64,000 nucleotides of DNA from Paenibacillus gallinarum (lineage in GTDB: Bacteria; Bacillota; Bacilli; Paenibacillales; Paenibacillaceae): assembly GCF_014836635.1 (NCBI RefSeq), contig NZ_JACSQL010000001.1, forward strand, positions 248,001 through 312,000, in the 5' to 3' direction. The notes beneath the pieces were generated by a model that did not search any database, was not told where the DNA came from, and was given only the letters and a program-made list of their open reading frames with translations. Below are positions 51,285-61,836 of this stretch, in pieces. The translations under genes and the position numbers were made by a program. Position 1 is the first letter of the stretch, and each line of letters opens with the position of its first letter.

Positions 51285-52283
51285 ATGAGTCAGTATACGA
51301 TCGGAATCGATCTTGGTGGTACGAACATCAAGGCAGCTGTTTTTAATAAAGAATTTAAAACGGTAGTTGAAAGAAACGTTCAAACGGAAGCAATCAAAGG
51401 TCCAACCCATGTACTAAATAGAATGAAAGAAACCATAATTGAAATGTTGCTAACCACTAATTTATCGCAATCTGACATAAGATGTATGGGAATGGGCATC
51501 CCCGGTCTCTTGAATCCGGATGAAGGGCTCTCGATCTTCTCCCCTAATTTTCCTGGTTGGGAGAATATCCATATTGTAAATGAGATGGAGAATACCTTTG
51601 GAATTCCCACTTTTATTGACAATGATGTTCGTGTAAATCTCTACGGTGAATGGCGATTTGGATCAGGTATTGGATTTGATAATGTTGTGTTAATTACCTT
51701 AGGAACAGGACTGGGCTCAGGAATCGTCAGTGCTGGCAATGTGTTGTATGGAAAGACCTCGAGTGCTGGGGAAATAGGCCATATGAATATGTATAGAGAA
51801 GGTCGCCCTTGCAAATGTGGCAGTTCAGGCTGCTTGGGTAGGTATGTTTCAGCTGTCGGGATGGTCAACACTTTTATTGAACGGCTAAATGACGGTGATA
51901 ACAGTATCATTCAAGAATGGGTCCAACAAGATCAAAGCCAAATTACGGCTAAAATGATTTCTGATGCGTATGATTTAGGAGATAAAGTAGCAATGGAAGT
52001 GATGCATGAGACGGGTAGAATTTTAGGTTTTGGCCTTTCCAATGTCATTAATCTATATAATCCAGAGATGATCATTGTCGGTGGAGGCATGTCTGCTGCA
52101 GGAGATCGATTGCTAGATGTGGTTCGGGAGACAACTGCTAAGCATGCATTAAAGTTATCCAACGAGGCATGTAAGATTCAGGAAGCTCAGTTAGGCAGAA
52201 AAGCAGGCATGATTGGTGCTGCTGTATACGCAAGCGAACGCTTTACAAAGAAACTCTCCAATAGAATTGAAATAGAATCCTGA
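51285..52283 (+). CDS. ROK family sugar kinase (glucokinase-like)
   Basis: A 332-aa sugar kinase of the ROK family. The phosphate motif is GIDLGGTNIKAAVF (residues 7-20), the second motif is ITLGTGLGSGIV, and the ROK zinc site is H-x9-CKCGSSGC (GHMNMYREGRPCKCGSSGC, about 162-181). The catalytic Asp is in FIDNDVR. It phosphorylates glucose or N-acetylglucosamine/mannosamine with ATP. TTGGAGC before ATG. Confidence 0.88.
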   Translation: MSQYTIGIDLGGTNIKAAVFNKEFKTVVERNVQTEAIKGPTHVLNRMKETIIEMLLTTNLSQSDIRCMGMGIPGLLNPDEGLSIFSPNFPGWENIHIVNEMENTFGIPTFIDNDVRVNLYGEWRFGSGIGFDNVVLITLGTGLGSGIVSAGNVLYGKTSSAGEIGHMNMYREGRPCKCGSSGCLGRYVSAVGMVNTFIERLNDGDNSIIQEWVQQDQSQITAKMISDAYDLGDKVAMEVMHETGRILGFGLSNVINLYNPEMIIVGGGMSAAGDRLLDVVRETTAKHALKLSNEACKIQEAQLGRKAGMIGAAVYASERFTKKLSNRIEIES

Positions 52284-52305
52284 TTTGTGATGAGGGGGAG
52301 AAGCA

Positions 52306-52845
52306 GTGGAAACATCAGAGACATCAGAGACATCAGAAGCATCAGAAATTTCAAATTCATCAATTGTTATCCGGTCAGCTTCATTATCAGAAGCGCCCAT
52401 CATTCTAAACCTGTGGAAAAATTCCGCTAAGTGGCTTAATTCTAAAGGAATATATCAGTGGCGTCCGGAGTTTTTTGATGTAGATCAGGTTATGGAATTT
52501 TTAACAAATGGATCTGATGTTTACATTGCTGAGCTGAATTCGGAGGTAGTGGGGACTTATATTATTACTTGGACAGACCCTTTTATATGGAAAGAGCTCG
52601 ATAATCTACAATCAGGTTATATCCACCGATTTGCAGTGAATAGAGATTATAAGGGAATGGGGATCGGAAATATCCTCTTAAAAACAGCGGAACAGCAGAT
52701 TAAAAGCCGGGGGAAGACTTTTGTAAGGTTGGATTGTATGGCAGACAACAGCAGACTTAATGTGTATTATCAAGATTATGGATTTAACTATATTAGAACA
52801 ATAAATGGAGATGGATGGAGCGCTAATCTGTATGAAAAGCAGTAA
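52306..52845 (+). CDS. GNAT acetyltransferase with Glu-Thr-Ser repeat start
   Basis: A 179-aa GNAT. The enzyme core starts at about residue 23 (IVIRSASLSEAPIIL), with the acetyl-CoA loop IHRFAVNRDYKGMGIGNILL (about 104-123) and NSRLNVYYQDYGFNY near the end. The first 16 residues are repeats of E-T-S/E-A-S coded by a 9-base tandem repeat. GTG start with GGGGGAG upstream; starts inside or after the repeat are possible. Confidence 0.83.
   Translation: METSETSETSEASEISNSSIVIRSASLSEAPIILNLWKNSAKWLNSKGIYQWRPEFFDVDQVMEFLTNGSDVYIAELNSEVVGTYIITWTDPFIWKELDNLQSGYIHRFAVNRDYKGMGIGNILLKTAEQQIKSRGKTFVRLDCMADNSRLNVYYQDYGFNYIRTINGDGWSANLYEKQ
52309..52347 (+). repeat. 9-base tandem repeat (ACATCAGAG), about four units
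   Basis: ACATCAGAG occurs three times in tandem, the last with one change, followed by a diverged unit (GCATCAGAA). It lies at the start of the GNAT coding sequence, in frame, so changes in copy number would only change length. Confidence 0.8.
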
Positions 52846-52968
52846 ATGAGCAGTAATTCAGCGGGAATAACGTAAAATTATTAGTACAATAGAACATTTT
52901 AATAGCGTTATAAAAAACATTTTATGGATTTTTATCTCGTATTTTATTTTGTTATCCTGTATATTTAA

Positions 52969-54426
<1,458 letters not shown>

Positions 54427-54466
54427 TAAAATAATAGTAAAGCTGTTATCAGCTTGTTAACAATGA

Positions 54467-54496
54467 AGCCGTCTTCCTTAGGAAGGCGGTTTTTTA
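54467..54496 (+). terminator. Terminator after gdhA
   Basis: AGCCGTCTTCC pairs with GGAAGGCGGTT (two G-T pairs) around TTA, followed by TTTTT. Confidence 0.85.
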
Positions 54497-54655
54497 TATT
54501 ACTGTTTAATGTGGATGGAATGACAAAATTACATTTTAATGATTAGATAGAGGATTTTTACAGACAGGTCAAGAAGTATAGAGGTTATCGCAGTTGCTGC
54601 ATTTCAGCTGAATAGTAAAGATTTTCTTTTACAGTAAAGAAAGGAGTTCATAAGT

Positions 54656-55231
54656 GTGAATATCCTATGGGATTTTGATGGTACTTTGTTTAATACATAC
54701 CCAGCTTATACTGAAATTCTTTATGAGATTCTTGACCAAGCGGTTCCTAAAAAAGATATACATAATCACCTGAAAATTTCATTTACTCATGCTGTTCAAT
54801 ATTATGGTTTATCAAAAGAACAGGTGAAAAGGCTATTTGCCATGGAGCAAACAATAGACCCTGCAGATACGACTCCCTTTCCGTTCGTTGAGGACATATT
54901 AAAGTTTGCCGATCTAAATGTAATCATGACGCATAAACCTCGTAAAGATGTGGAACATATTTTGAAATATTATGACTTTGAAGATTACTTTACCGAAATT
55001 GTTGCTATAGATGATGGATATCCGAGAAAACCTGATCCTGCCTCGTACATTTATTTACATCATAAATATAAGATTGATCTAGTGATTGGTGATCGCGAGA
55101 TAGATATTGTCCCGGCGAAGTCCATTGGAATAAAGACATGTCTATTTCAGAACAGCGCTCCTGGAGCAGATGTATATTTGTCGGCATATGAGAAATTTTT
55201 TGATTTAACTTGCATAGCAATAAACGACTAA
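54656..55231 (+). CDS. HAD family hydrolase (phosphoglycolate phosphatase-like)
   Basis: A 191-aa HAD phosphatase. Motif I is LWDFDGTLFNTYPAY (residues 4-18), motif II NVIMTHKPR, motif III lysine in YPRKPDPASYIYL, and motif IV VIGDREIDIV. A short helical cap lies between I and II. It resembles small Gram-positive HAD proteins acting on sugar or nucleotide phosphates. GTG start with AAAGGAG 9 bases upstream. Confidence 0.85.
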   Translation: MNILWDFDGTLFNTYPAYTEILYEILDQAVPKKDIHNHLKISFTHAVQYYGLSKEQVKRLFAMEQTIDPADTTPFPFVEDILKFADLNVIMTHKPRKDVEHILKYYDFEDYFTEIVAIDDGYPRKPDPASYIYLHHKYKIDLVIGDREIDIVPAKSIGIKTCLFQNSAPGADVYLSAYEKFFDLTCIAIND

Positions 55232-55292
55232 TCAGTTAAAAATTTATTTATCTATTACTCAGAGTTGTTGTGAAAAATTCGTTAGTCACGAT

Positions 55293-55317
55293 AAAAAGCC
55301 TCCAAACTTATTGGAGG
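55293..55317 (-). terminator. Terminator after the 47-aa ORF
   Basis: On the - strand CCTCCAA/TTGGAGG hairpin with 5-base loop, followed by GCTTTTT, 9 bases beyond the stop at 55326. Confidence 0.8.
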
Positions 55318-55325
55318 ATAGGAAA

Positions 55326-55469
55326 TCATTTACTGTCAGTTCCTGATTGAGCGAGTACAGACCCTGCTAATGATTTTGAAGTTTTACTAGCAGAGTTACT
55401 TTGCAAAACATGCGATGCTTTCTTAGACAATTTCTTAGAAGATACTTTATTTTCGCTTGATTTAGCCAT
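55326..55469 (-). CDS. 47-aa Ser/Lys-rich conserved small protein
   Basis: A small protein (MAKSSENKVSSKKLSKKASH at the start, SLAGSVLAQSG near the end) with a clear ribosome binding site (AGAGGTG) and its own terminator. The pattern S-K-KASxVLxxxxASKxxKSLAGSVLAQ agrees with a small family I recall in many bacteria, of unknown function. It is basic, with no membrane segment. It was easily missed for its length. Confidence 0.7.
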   Translation of the reverse strand: MAKSSENKVSSKKLSKKASHVLQSNSASKTSKSLAGSVLAQSGTDSK

Positions 55470-55555
55470 GATACGACACCTCTTAGTTTTAATTTTATAT
55501 ATATTTAATAAACCGCTGAGTTCATTGTAAACATTGATGCATGGAGGAAGAGAAT

Positions 55556-56575
55556 ATGAATATCCGTTTGCGAGAGCTTAATGAAAATGATCCTGAGATT
55601 ATTTCGAATGCTTTTAAACAACAAGGCTGGGAAAAGCCAGTCGATTTATATATAAGGTATCTGAATGAACAGAAACGTGGTGAACGCGTATCGATTGTTG
55701 CGGAAGTTGATGGTGATTTTGCCGGATATGTCAATGTGTTATGGGATTCGTATTATCTTTCTTTTCGAGAAAAAAGGATTCCTGAAATTAATGATTTCAA
55801 TGTATTAATGAAGTACCGCCGATTAGGCATTGGCTCTAAGTTGATGGATAGAGCAGAAGAAATTATGAAAGAACGATCCGATTTTGCCGGAATTGGGGTA
55901 GGGTTATTTACGGATTACGGAAACGCTCAAATCTTATATGCCAAACGCGGTTATATCCCCGATGGCAGAGGAATACATAATGGTCAGCAATATATTGAAT
56001 ACGGAGATGTCGCTACAATCAATGATGATCTTACCCTTTATTTAACTAAAAAACTGATCAAACAAGAGATTTGTATCAAGAATATAACAGAAGAACAAGC
56101 AGAACAGTTTTGGAAAATAAGACTAGAATCATTAAGAGTAAGCCCGGAGGCATTCGGAACTTCTTACGAAGATTCTGTTGGTACGCCAATTAGTGAAGTT
56201 GTGAAAAAGATCAAAAATGAACATGACGAGTATATTTTAGGAGCTTTTACAGAAGACAATCAAATTGTAGGTATCGCAGGTTTCAGAAAAGGACAAGGAA
56301 TGAAGTTTAAACATAAAGGAATGGTATGGGGTGTTTACGTTTCACCCGAATATCGAGGTAAAGGGATCGGCAAGAGCCTCATGGTAGAAGTATTGAACCG
56401 AGGTAAAGATATAGAAGAGTTGAAGCAAATTAATCTCAGTGTGATAACGGTAAATAGATCGGCAGTAGAACTGTATAAGAAATTAGGGTTCGAATCTTAT
56501 GGTGTTGAAAAGAATGCTTTGGAGTATATGGGTGATGCATACGATGAAGAGCATATGACCTATTTTTATAAGTAA
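55556..56575 (+). CDS. Double GNAT acetyltransferase
   Basis: A 339-aa protein with two GNAT domains. The first (about 1-150) has the loop FNVLMKYRRLGIGSKLMDRA and GNAQILYAKRGYIPDG. The second (about 172-339) has VWGVYVSPEYRGKGIGKSLM and NRSAVELYKKLGFESYG. Both acetyl-CoA loops look intact, so both halves may be active. ATG 55556 with GGAGG 8 bases upstream is the start. This could be a fusion of two once separate enzymes. Confidence 0.88.
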   Translation: MNIRLRELNENDPEIISNAFKQQGWEKPVDLYIRYLNEQKRGERVSIVAEVDGDFAGYVNVLWDSYYLSFREKRIPEINDFNVLMKYRRLGIGSKLMDRAEEIMKERSDFAGIGVGLFTDYGNAQILYAKRGYIPDGRGIHNGQQYIEYGDVATINDDLTLYLTKKLIKQEICIKNITEEQAEQFWKIRLESLRVSPEAFGTSYEDSVGTPISEVVKKIKNEHDEYILGAFTEDNQIVGIAGFRKGQGMKFKHKGMVWGVYVSPEYRGKGIGKSLMVEVLNRGKDIEELKQINLSVITVNRSAVELYKKLGFESYGVEKNALEYMGDAYDEEHMTYFYK

Positions 56576-56667
56576 ACTACAACAAGTTTGAACTTATTAA
56601 TAAAAGAGATAAGAGAGATCAAGGATGTTATTAATAAAGAATCATAAAAAAAAGGAAGGATGAGAAG

Positions 56668-57069
56668 ATGAAGTTCATCGTTTCGGCAAGTGTCATCGTA
56701 TTGAATGAGGAAAATAAGATTTTACTGATGAAAGGTCGTAGAGGTTGGGAGATGCCACAGGGTTGTGTAGAAGAAGGAGAGTCTATACGCCAAGCAGCCA
56801 TTCGTGAAGTGAAAGAAGAAACAGGAATTGATATTAAACTAACTACTTTTTGCGGTACCTATCAGAATATAACACGAGGCGTATGTAATCATATTTTCAC
56901 CGGCAAACCGATTGATGGAGAACTTACGACAAGTATAGAGAGTGAAGAAGTCGGCTATTTTTCACTAGAAGAAGTGGATCAGTTAATCACCTGGGGGAAC
57001 TTCAAAGAAAGAATTCATCTTGCATTAGATAAAGAGAAACATCCTTTTCTCATTGAGTTTACGGAATAG
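56668..57069 (+). CDS. NUDIX hydrolase
   Basis: A 133-aa NUDIX enzyme with a complete box: GCVEEGESIRQAAIREVKEE then TGI (G-x5-E-x7-REVxEE-x-GI, residues about 33-55). It hydrolyses nucleoside diphosphates linked to another group (X). RNA pyrophosphohydrolase or mutator-type substrates are possible. AAGGAAGGATGAG before ATG. It is an intact counterpart to the broken gene at 3261. Confidence 0.88.
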   Translation: MKFIVSASVIVLNEENKILLMKGRRGWEMPQGCVEEGESIRQAAIREVKEETGIDIKLTTFCGTYQNITRGVCNHIFTGKPIDGELTTSIESEEVGYFSLEEVDQLITWGNFKERIHLALDKEKHPFLIEFTE

Positions 57070-57137
57070 AGTATCTTGATTTTAGTAGCCTTGATTATGG
57101 AATTGATTACTAACTGAAATTGAACGGAGGAACCACA

Positions 57138-58076
57138 GTGGCAAAAATAGCAAAGAATCTTACTGATCTGATTGGCAATACACCGTTATTAGAACTAGCT
57201 AACTTTTCTTTGAATCATCATCTAGAGACGAACCTCATTGCTAAATTAGAATACTTTAATCCTGCGGGTAGTGTTAAAGATCGAATTGGCCTTGCCATGA
57301 TTCAAGCTGCCGAAGAGAAAGGCGATATTAACAAAGAAACAGTGATTATAGAACCGACCAGTGGAAATACGGGAGTGGGGCTTGCTTTTGCAGCTGCAGC
57401 GTTAGGATATAAGTTAGTGATTACGCTTCCCGAAAGTTTCAGTATGGAACGCAGAAAATTGTTATCTGCCTTGGGTGCAGAATTAGTTCTCACTCCTGCT
57501 CAAGAAGGGATGGCTGGAGCAATCAAAAAGGCCGAAGAAATTGCCAATACCATTCCTAATTCATATATTCCGCAGCAATTTAAGAATCCTGCTAATCCTG
57601 AGATCCACCGAAAGACAACAGCAGAAGAGATTTGGAGAGATACGGATGGGGAAGTAGATATATTTATTAGCGGTGTGGGAACAGGCGGAACCATCTCAGG
57701 CGTAGGTGAAATTCTTAAACAGAGAAATCCATCGGTTAAAATTATGGCAGTTGAACCATTCGATTCTCCGGTTCTTTCTGGTGGGAATAAGGGATTACAC
57801 AAAATTCAAGGGATCGGTGCTGGATTTGTGCCCGGTAATTTTCATCATTCGGTCGTTGATGAGATTATTCAAGTGAAAAACGAAGATGCTTATGAAACAA
57901 CACGACAGTTAGCGAGAAGCGAAGGATTGTTGGTAGGTATTTCATCTGGAGCAGCGACGTTCGCCGCTCTACAAGTCGCAAATAGACCAGAAAATAAAAA
58001 CAAAAAAATTGTCGTACTACTCCCAGATACAGGCGAGCGTTATCTATCGGTTCCCGATCTTTTTCCAGAAGCATAA
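57138..58076 (+). CDS. cysK: Cysteine synthase A (O-acetylserine sulfhydrylase)
   Basis: A 312-aa PLP enzyme making cysteine from O-acetylserine and sulfide. PLP lysine is in [11 protein letters not shown] (about 38-48), the Asn-loop TSGNTGVG (about 73-80), the phosphate-binding [12 protein letters not shown] (about 178-189), and the final Ser region [15 protein letters not shown] 57138 with GGAGG 7 bases upstream; a TTG at 57120 overlaps that site. It is a single gene with terminator. Confidence 0.95.
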   Translation: MAKIAKNLTDLIGNTPLLELANFSLNHHLETNLIAKLEYFNPAGSVKDRIGLAMIQAAEEKGDINKETVIIEPTSGNTGVGLAFAAAALGYKLVITLPESFSMERRKLLSALGAELVLTPAQEGMAGAIKKAEEIANTIPNSYIPQQFKNPANPEIHRKTTAEEIWRDTDGEVDIFISGVGTGGTISGVGEILKQRNPSVKIMAVEPFDSPVLSGGNKGLHKIQGIGAGFVPGNFHHSVVDEIIQVKNEDAYETTRQLARSEGLLVGISSGAATFAALQVANRPENKNKKIVVLLPDTGERYLSVPDLFPEA

Positions 58077-58080
58077 AAGT

Positions 58081-58116
58081 AGAGCAGTTACATGCTGAAT
58101 GTAGCTGCTCTTTTTT
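58081..58116 (+). terminator. Terminator after cysK
   Basis: AGAGCAGTTACAT pairs with ATGTAGCTGCTCT (one G-T pair), 5-base loop, then TTTTT. Confidence 0.9.
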
Positions 58117-58167
58117 GAGTTATTTTGGAGTCTCCTTATCAGTTCATGGGAGAAAATGACTTAAACC

Positions 58168-58201
58168 TATCGCTACTCGTGCACAATATGTATAATTATG
58201 G
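58168..58201 (+). promoter_or_regulatory. Extended -10 promoter, copy 3 of a recurrent element
   Basis: TATCGC, 17 bases, TATAAT with TG before and TATGG after, in the same layout as at 3152 and 4825. It precedes the short-chain dehydrogenase gene. Confidence 0.6.
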
Positions 58202-58279
58202 TAAATAAAACCTAGAAGAAGTCAGACTGAGGATATTCAAGAATGAATAGTACTGTATGAAAAATAGGAGGCAAGTTCT

Positions 58280-59020
58280 ATGGCTGAGAAGCACTTTATT
58301 ATTACGGGTACATCAAGAGGGATTGGTGAACAACTGGCTATGATGCTGCTTGAAAGAGGCAGTCATGTTCATGGCATATCTAGAGGAAGTTCAGAAGTCT
58401 TATGTAAGTATAAGAATTACTCACATCTTAGGTTCGACTTAAGTAATACAATGGGTGCTCAGCATATGCTAGATGGAATTCTTGAGTCAATCAATATGAA
58501 TGATACAGAAATGTTATGCCTGATTAACAATGCGGCTATGCTTGAACCACTCAAATCAATTGAAAAATGCATACAGGAAGAAATAAATGGAAATCTGCAA
58601 ATTAGTTTAATTGCTCCTATGGTTTTGACTTCTTGTTTTATTCAGCAAACCGAAAATCTACAGTTGAGAAGAAAAATTATTAATATATCTTCAGGTTCAG
58701 GGACATATCCAGCACCCGATATGAGTGTGTACTGTACAGCAAAAGCAGGACTAAACATGTTTACTTGATGTGTGGGAGCAGAGCAAAATAAACGAGAAAA
58801 TCCTATTGAAATTATAGCGGTTGATCCAGGTATGGTCGACACAGAACTACAAAGGGTAGCTAGAGGGAAAAATGAGACTGATTTTGGGATGGCTCCGTGG
58901 TTTAATTTAGCTCACGAAACCGGACAATTACAATCAACAAGGGATCTTGGAGAGCACTTATTACATATGATTGATCAGAAGATGGAGCCTGGAAAGATCG
59001 TTACCTACGCTGAAGTATAG
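58280..59020 (+). pseudogene. Short-chain dehydrogenase interrupted by an in-frame TGA
   Basis: Reading through one TGA at 58766-58768 gives a complete 246-aa SDR. The cofactor loop is ITGTSRGIGEQLA (about 8-20), LINNAAMLEP (about 75) and the active-site SVYCTAKAG (Tyr-x3-Lys). After LNMFT the TGA is followed, in the same frame, by CVGAEQNKREN and the end segment VDPGMVDTEL. One C-to-T change (CGA to TGA) explains it. AGGAGG before ATG. The 162-aa product would lack the final helices and is probably inactive. Confidence 0.85.
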
Positions 59021-59054
59021 CAGGAGATCAGAGCTAAACTTAAAGGGGGATGAA

Positions 59055-59833
59055 ATGAATAGACTCATTAATTTAGATCAGGTTGTTCATCTTTTTCAGG
59101 AAGAATTACAAGAATCCCTTACTGGCATGTACTTGCATGGTTCGATGGCAATGGGATGTTTCCACCCGGAACATAGCGATATAGACATCTTAGTGGTCGT
59201 GAAGTCGAAACAACCGAGAGATACATATAAGAGAATTGCATCTGGGCTTATTCGGTTTGAGGAAGAGCTACATCTGACAAAAGGCATAGAGTTAAGTGTA
59301 GTGCTCAAAAAATATACAAATGAATTCGTATATCCTACTCCGTTTGAATTTCATTATTCTTTAGCACATAAGGAAAAATATAAAGCAGACCCGGATTATC
59401 TATGCGGTGGTTACGAAGATACGGATTTAGCAGCTCATTTCGTAGTTATCTATCATCGGGGGATCGTACTCTATGGAAAATCCATTAGAGATGTTTTTAC
59501 AGCGATTGATAAGTCGTATTTTATAGCATCGATTCAATCGGATGTAAAAGAAGCGACCGAAGGGATTATCGAGAATCCGGTTTATTATGTCTTGAATTTA
59601 TGCAGAGTGCTATTCTTTTTCAAAGAAGAGGTCATATCTTCTAAAAGAGAAGGCGGAGAGTGGGCCACTAAGGTTGTCCCTAAGAAATATGTAGTCGTCA
59701 TAGATAACTGTCTTGCCGCAATCAAGGTAAAGCTGATGTGATCCAGCTGGATAATCAGTTGTTGCTTGATTTTGCTTCTTATATGTTAGAAGAAATTGAT
59801 AAAACAGGGAGTGTAAACGAATGGAAGAAGTAA
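59055..59833 (+). pseudogene. AadA-like nucleotidyltransferase with 3' frameshift
   Basis: ATG 59055 (AAAGGGGG upstream) opens 228 codons with GMYLHGSMAMGCFHPEHSDI (GS...D-x-D) and LNLCRVLFFFKEEVISSKRE, as in the intact relative at 10415. The frame stops at 59741, but from 59738 another frame gives VIQLDNQLLLDFASYMLEEI, the missing final helix region, ending at 59833. A one-base shift near 59735 explains this. The shorter protein may still fold, as the catalytic part is intact. Confidence 0.72.
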
Positions 59834-60441
59834 AATGGCTTACATGGGCAAAGCAAATGCAGGCAATCAGTCAGAATGGTCTCGCGTATGGTAAAGATAT
59901 TTATGATATTGAGAGATACGAGCAGCTGAGAAGCTTAAGTGTAGAAATATTAAACACATATACGAAAGTCGATTCAAATCAGATTACCGATTTGTTCGCA
60001 AATGAAACCGGGTATGCCACTCCAAAGGTAGATGTCAGGGGTGTTATTTTTCAGGACGATAAAATACTCCTTGTTAAAGAAAAAGCAGATGGTGCGTGGG
60101 CGCTCCCTGGGGGATGGGCAGATATTGGGTTATCTCCACGCGAAATCGTAGTGAAAGAAGTAAAAGAAGAATCGGGATTTGATGTAGTACCACGGCGGCT
60201 ACTTGCTGTATTGGATAAAAATAAGCATTACCATGCACCTTCTCCTTACCATGTGTACAAAATTTTTATATTATGCGACATCATTGGCGGTAGTGCGATG
60301 GAAGGAATGGAAACAAGTGAAGTGAATTTCTTTGATCGGTCCAATCTACCACAGCTCTCGGAAGAGAGAAATACATACGGACAGGTCCAAATCATGTTTG
60401 ATAAAGGCTTACAAGATAATAGTGAAGTGGTATTTGATTGA
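59821..60441 (+). CDS. NUDIX hydrolase with N-terminal helical domain (YjhB-like)
   Basis: A 206-aa protein. The N-terminal part (about 1-60; WAKQMQAISQNGLAYGKDIY) is the helical Nudix_N_2-type domain, and the NUDIX box is GGWADIGLSPREIVVKEVKE then ESGF (about 98-121). This layout fits ADP-ribose pyrophosphatases such as B. subtilis YjhB. It overlaps the tail of the broken nucleotidyltransferase. GGGAGTGTAAACG before ATG. Confidence 0.85.
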   Translation: MEEVKWLTWAKQMQAISQNGLAYGKDIYDIERYEQLRSLSVEILNTYTKVDSNQITDLFANETGYATPKVDVRGVIFQDDKILLVKEKADGAWALPGGWADIGLSPREIVVKEVKEESGFDVVPRRLLAVLDKNKHYHAPSPYHVYKIFILCDIIGGSAMEGMETSEVNFFDRSNLPQLSEERNTYGQVQIMFDKGLQDNSEVVFD

Positions 60442-60472
60442 CTAAGATAACGAGCTAGGGAGGAGTAATCAA

Positions 60473-60967
60473 ATCAATATACAAAAAGCGAAATACATTA
60501 CATTCATCGTGATGATATCTTTGTTGTTGAACATGATACTAATCATGATATTGATAACGAAAAACAACAGAATTGACGATGCAATTTCAAGCCATACCTT
60601 TCAAGTTCAAACAGATTTAGTGGAACTAGAGAGCGCAATTAATTACCAAATGGATCAAAGTTGGCAAGATGATAATGTTGTTTTAGAGAAAATGGAAGAT
60701 ATTAAAGAAGAATTAAATTCGTTCATGAAAATAGGTCAAACCTTAGGAAGATTAACAAAAGAACAAGAAAGAGAGCTTTCTATTCTTTATAACTATTTAT
60801 CAACATATCCCGATTATACAGGTGTTCCTAACACAGTTCTAAGTTCTGCAGATAGAAAAAAACTAGAAGTGCTAGCAAGCAATCTCCCCAAAGCAGGTTG
60901 GGGAATGAACATCAGTTATAGTGGCGATTGGGACAGCTTTTCTGAAAAATTAAATAAGTTACTTTAA
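60473..60967 (+). CDS. Membrane-anchored hypothetical protein with apparent ATC start
   Basis: From GTG 60509 there is a 152-aa ORF with a membrane helix (ISLLLNMILIMILIT) and an acidic helical outer part. GTG 60509 has no ribosome binding site, while AGGGAGGAG at 60457-60465 stands 7 bases before ATC at 60473, which opens the same frame with a normal N-terminus (NIQKAKYITF). The true start is thus probably ATC, or was ATG before a mutation. No family is recognised. Expression may be weak. Confidence 0.55.
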   Translation: MNIQKAKYITFIVMISLLLNMILIMILITKNNRIDDAISSHTFQVQTDLVELESAINYQMDQSWQDDNVVLEKMEDIKEELNSFMKIGQTLGRLTKEQERELSILYNYLSTYPDYTGVPNTVLSSADRKKLEVLASNLPKAGWGMNISYSGDWDSFSEKLNKLL

Positions 60968-60983
60968 CAAAGTACTCATTAGA

Positions 60984-61817
60984 ATGGCTGGTGCTCATAT
61001 GATAACGGAACTAGATAAACAAGAGTTTTACAAGGTACAACCTATCACGGATCAGTGTAGAAATTTGGAAGTTCGAGCAGTGGTGAATGGGATGAATCCC
61101 GGTTCGGTTTATGTAGATCATGGGACGGATGTTACTGCCGCTATGATTTGGATTCAAGGTCAGTCCGGGTTTCATATGGTTGGAGACCCTAAGAGTGAAT
61201 CTTTCTTGACGCATTTAGAGACTTACATGATCAATGAAATTGAACCTAGACTCAAAAAGTTGAATATCGATGCTGTGGAAATAAGTGTGGAAAATGATCG
61301 TTGGGCAGAAACGCTGCAAACTATATTTAAAAAGCGAAGTCTATTAAATGATAATCAATATGTGTTCGAAATGACTGATAATGAAGCAAAACAAAGTAGT
61401 AATCATATGCAGAATACGATGATTCATAGAATAGATAGAGATTTACTTGAATCTAGAGGATTTGAAAATAAATCATTCCTCGAACAGAAGATCGCTAGGT
61501 TCTGGGAATCGAAAGAGGACTTCCTACAACACGGTTTTGGTTATATAGCAGAACATAATCATAATGTGATAAGTGTATGTTTTTCTGCTTTTGTAGATGG
61601 CCACACGCATGCAGTAGATATAGAAACACTAGTTGAGTATAGAAATAAACATGTTGGGACAGCGGTAGCAGAAGCTTATATAGAAGAGTGCAAACGTAAG
61701 GGAGTAGATCCTTACTGGGATTGTATGCCAGAGAATGTGGGTTCGGTGCGCCTGGCGAAAAAGATGGGATTGTCTCTTTCTTTCGATTATCGAATTTTGT
61801 GGTATAACATCACCTAA
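60984..61817 (+). CDS. GNAT acetyltransferase (PF12746-like)
   Basis: A 277-aa protein of the longer Bacillales GNAT type. The front half (about 1-130) is a poorly conserved domain; the GNAT part has FLQHGFGYIAEHNHNVISVC (about 178-197), DIETLVEYRNKHVGTAVAEA (about 211-230) and NVGSVRLAKKMGL. The family pattern is like PF12746 by eye. The ribosome binding site is weak; ATG 60999 is another candidate start. It runs to 19 bases before the next gene. Confidence 0.8.
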   Translation: MAGAHMITELDKQEFYKVQPITDQCRNLEVRAVVNGMNPGSVYVDHGTDVTAAMIWIQGQSGFHMVGDPKSESFLTHLETYMINEIEPRLKKLNIDAVEISVENDRWAETLQTIFKKRSLLNDNQYVFEMTDNEAKQSSNHMQNTMIHRIDRDLLESRGFENKSFLEQKIARFWESKEDFLQHGFGYIAEHNHNVISVCFSAFVDGHTHAVDIETLVEYRNKHVGTAVAEAYIEECKRKGVDPYWDCMPENVGSVRLAKKMGLSLSFDYRILWYNIT

Positions 61818-61836
61818 ATACATGGAGGTCATTAAC

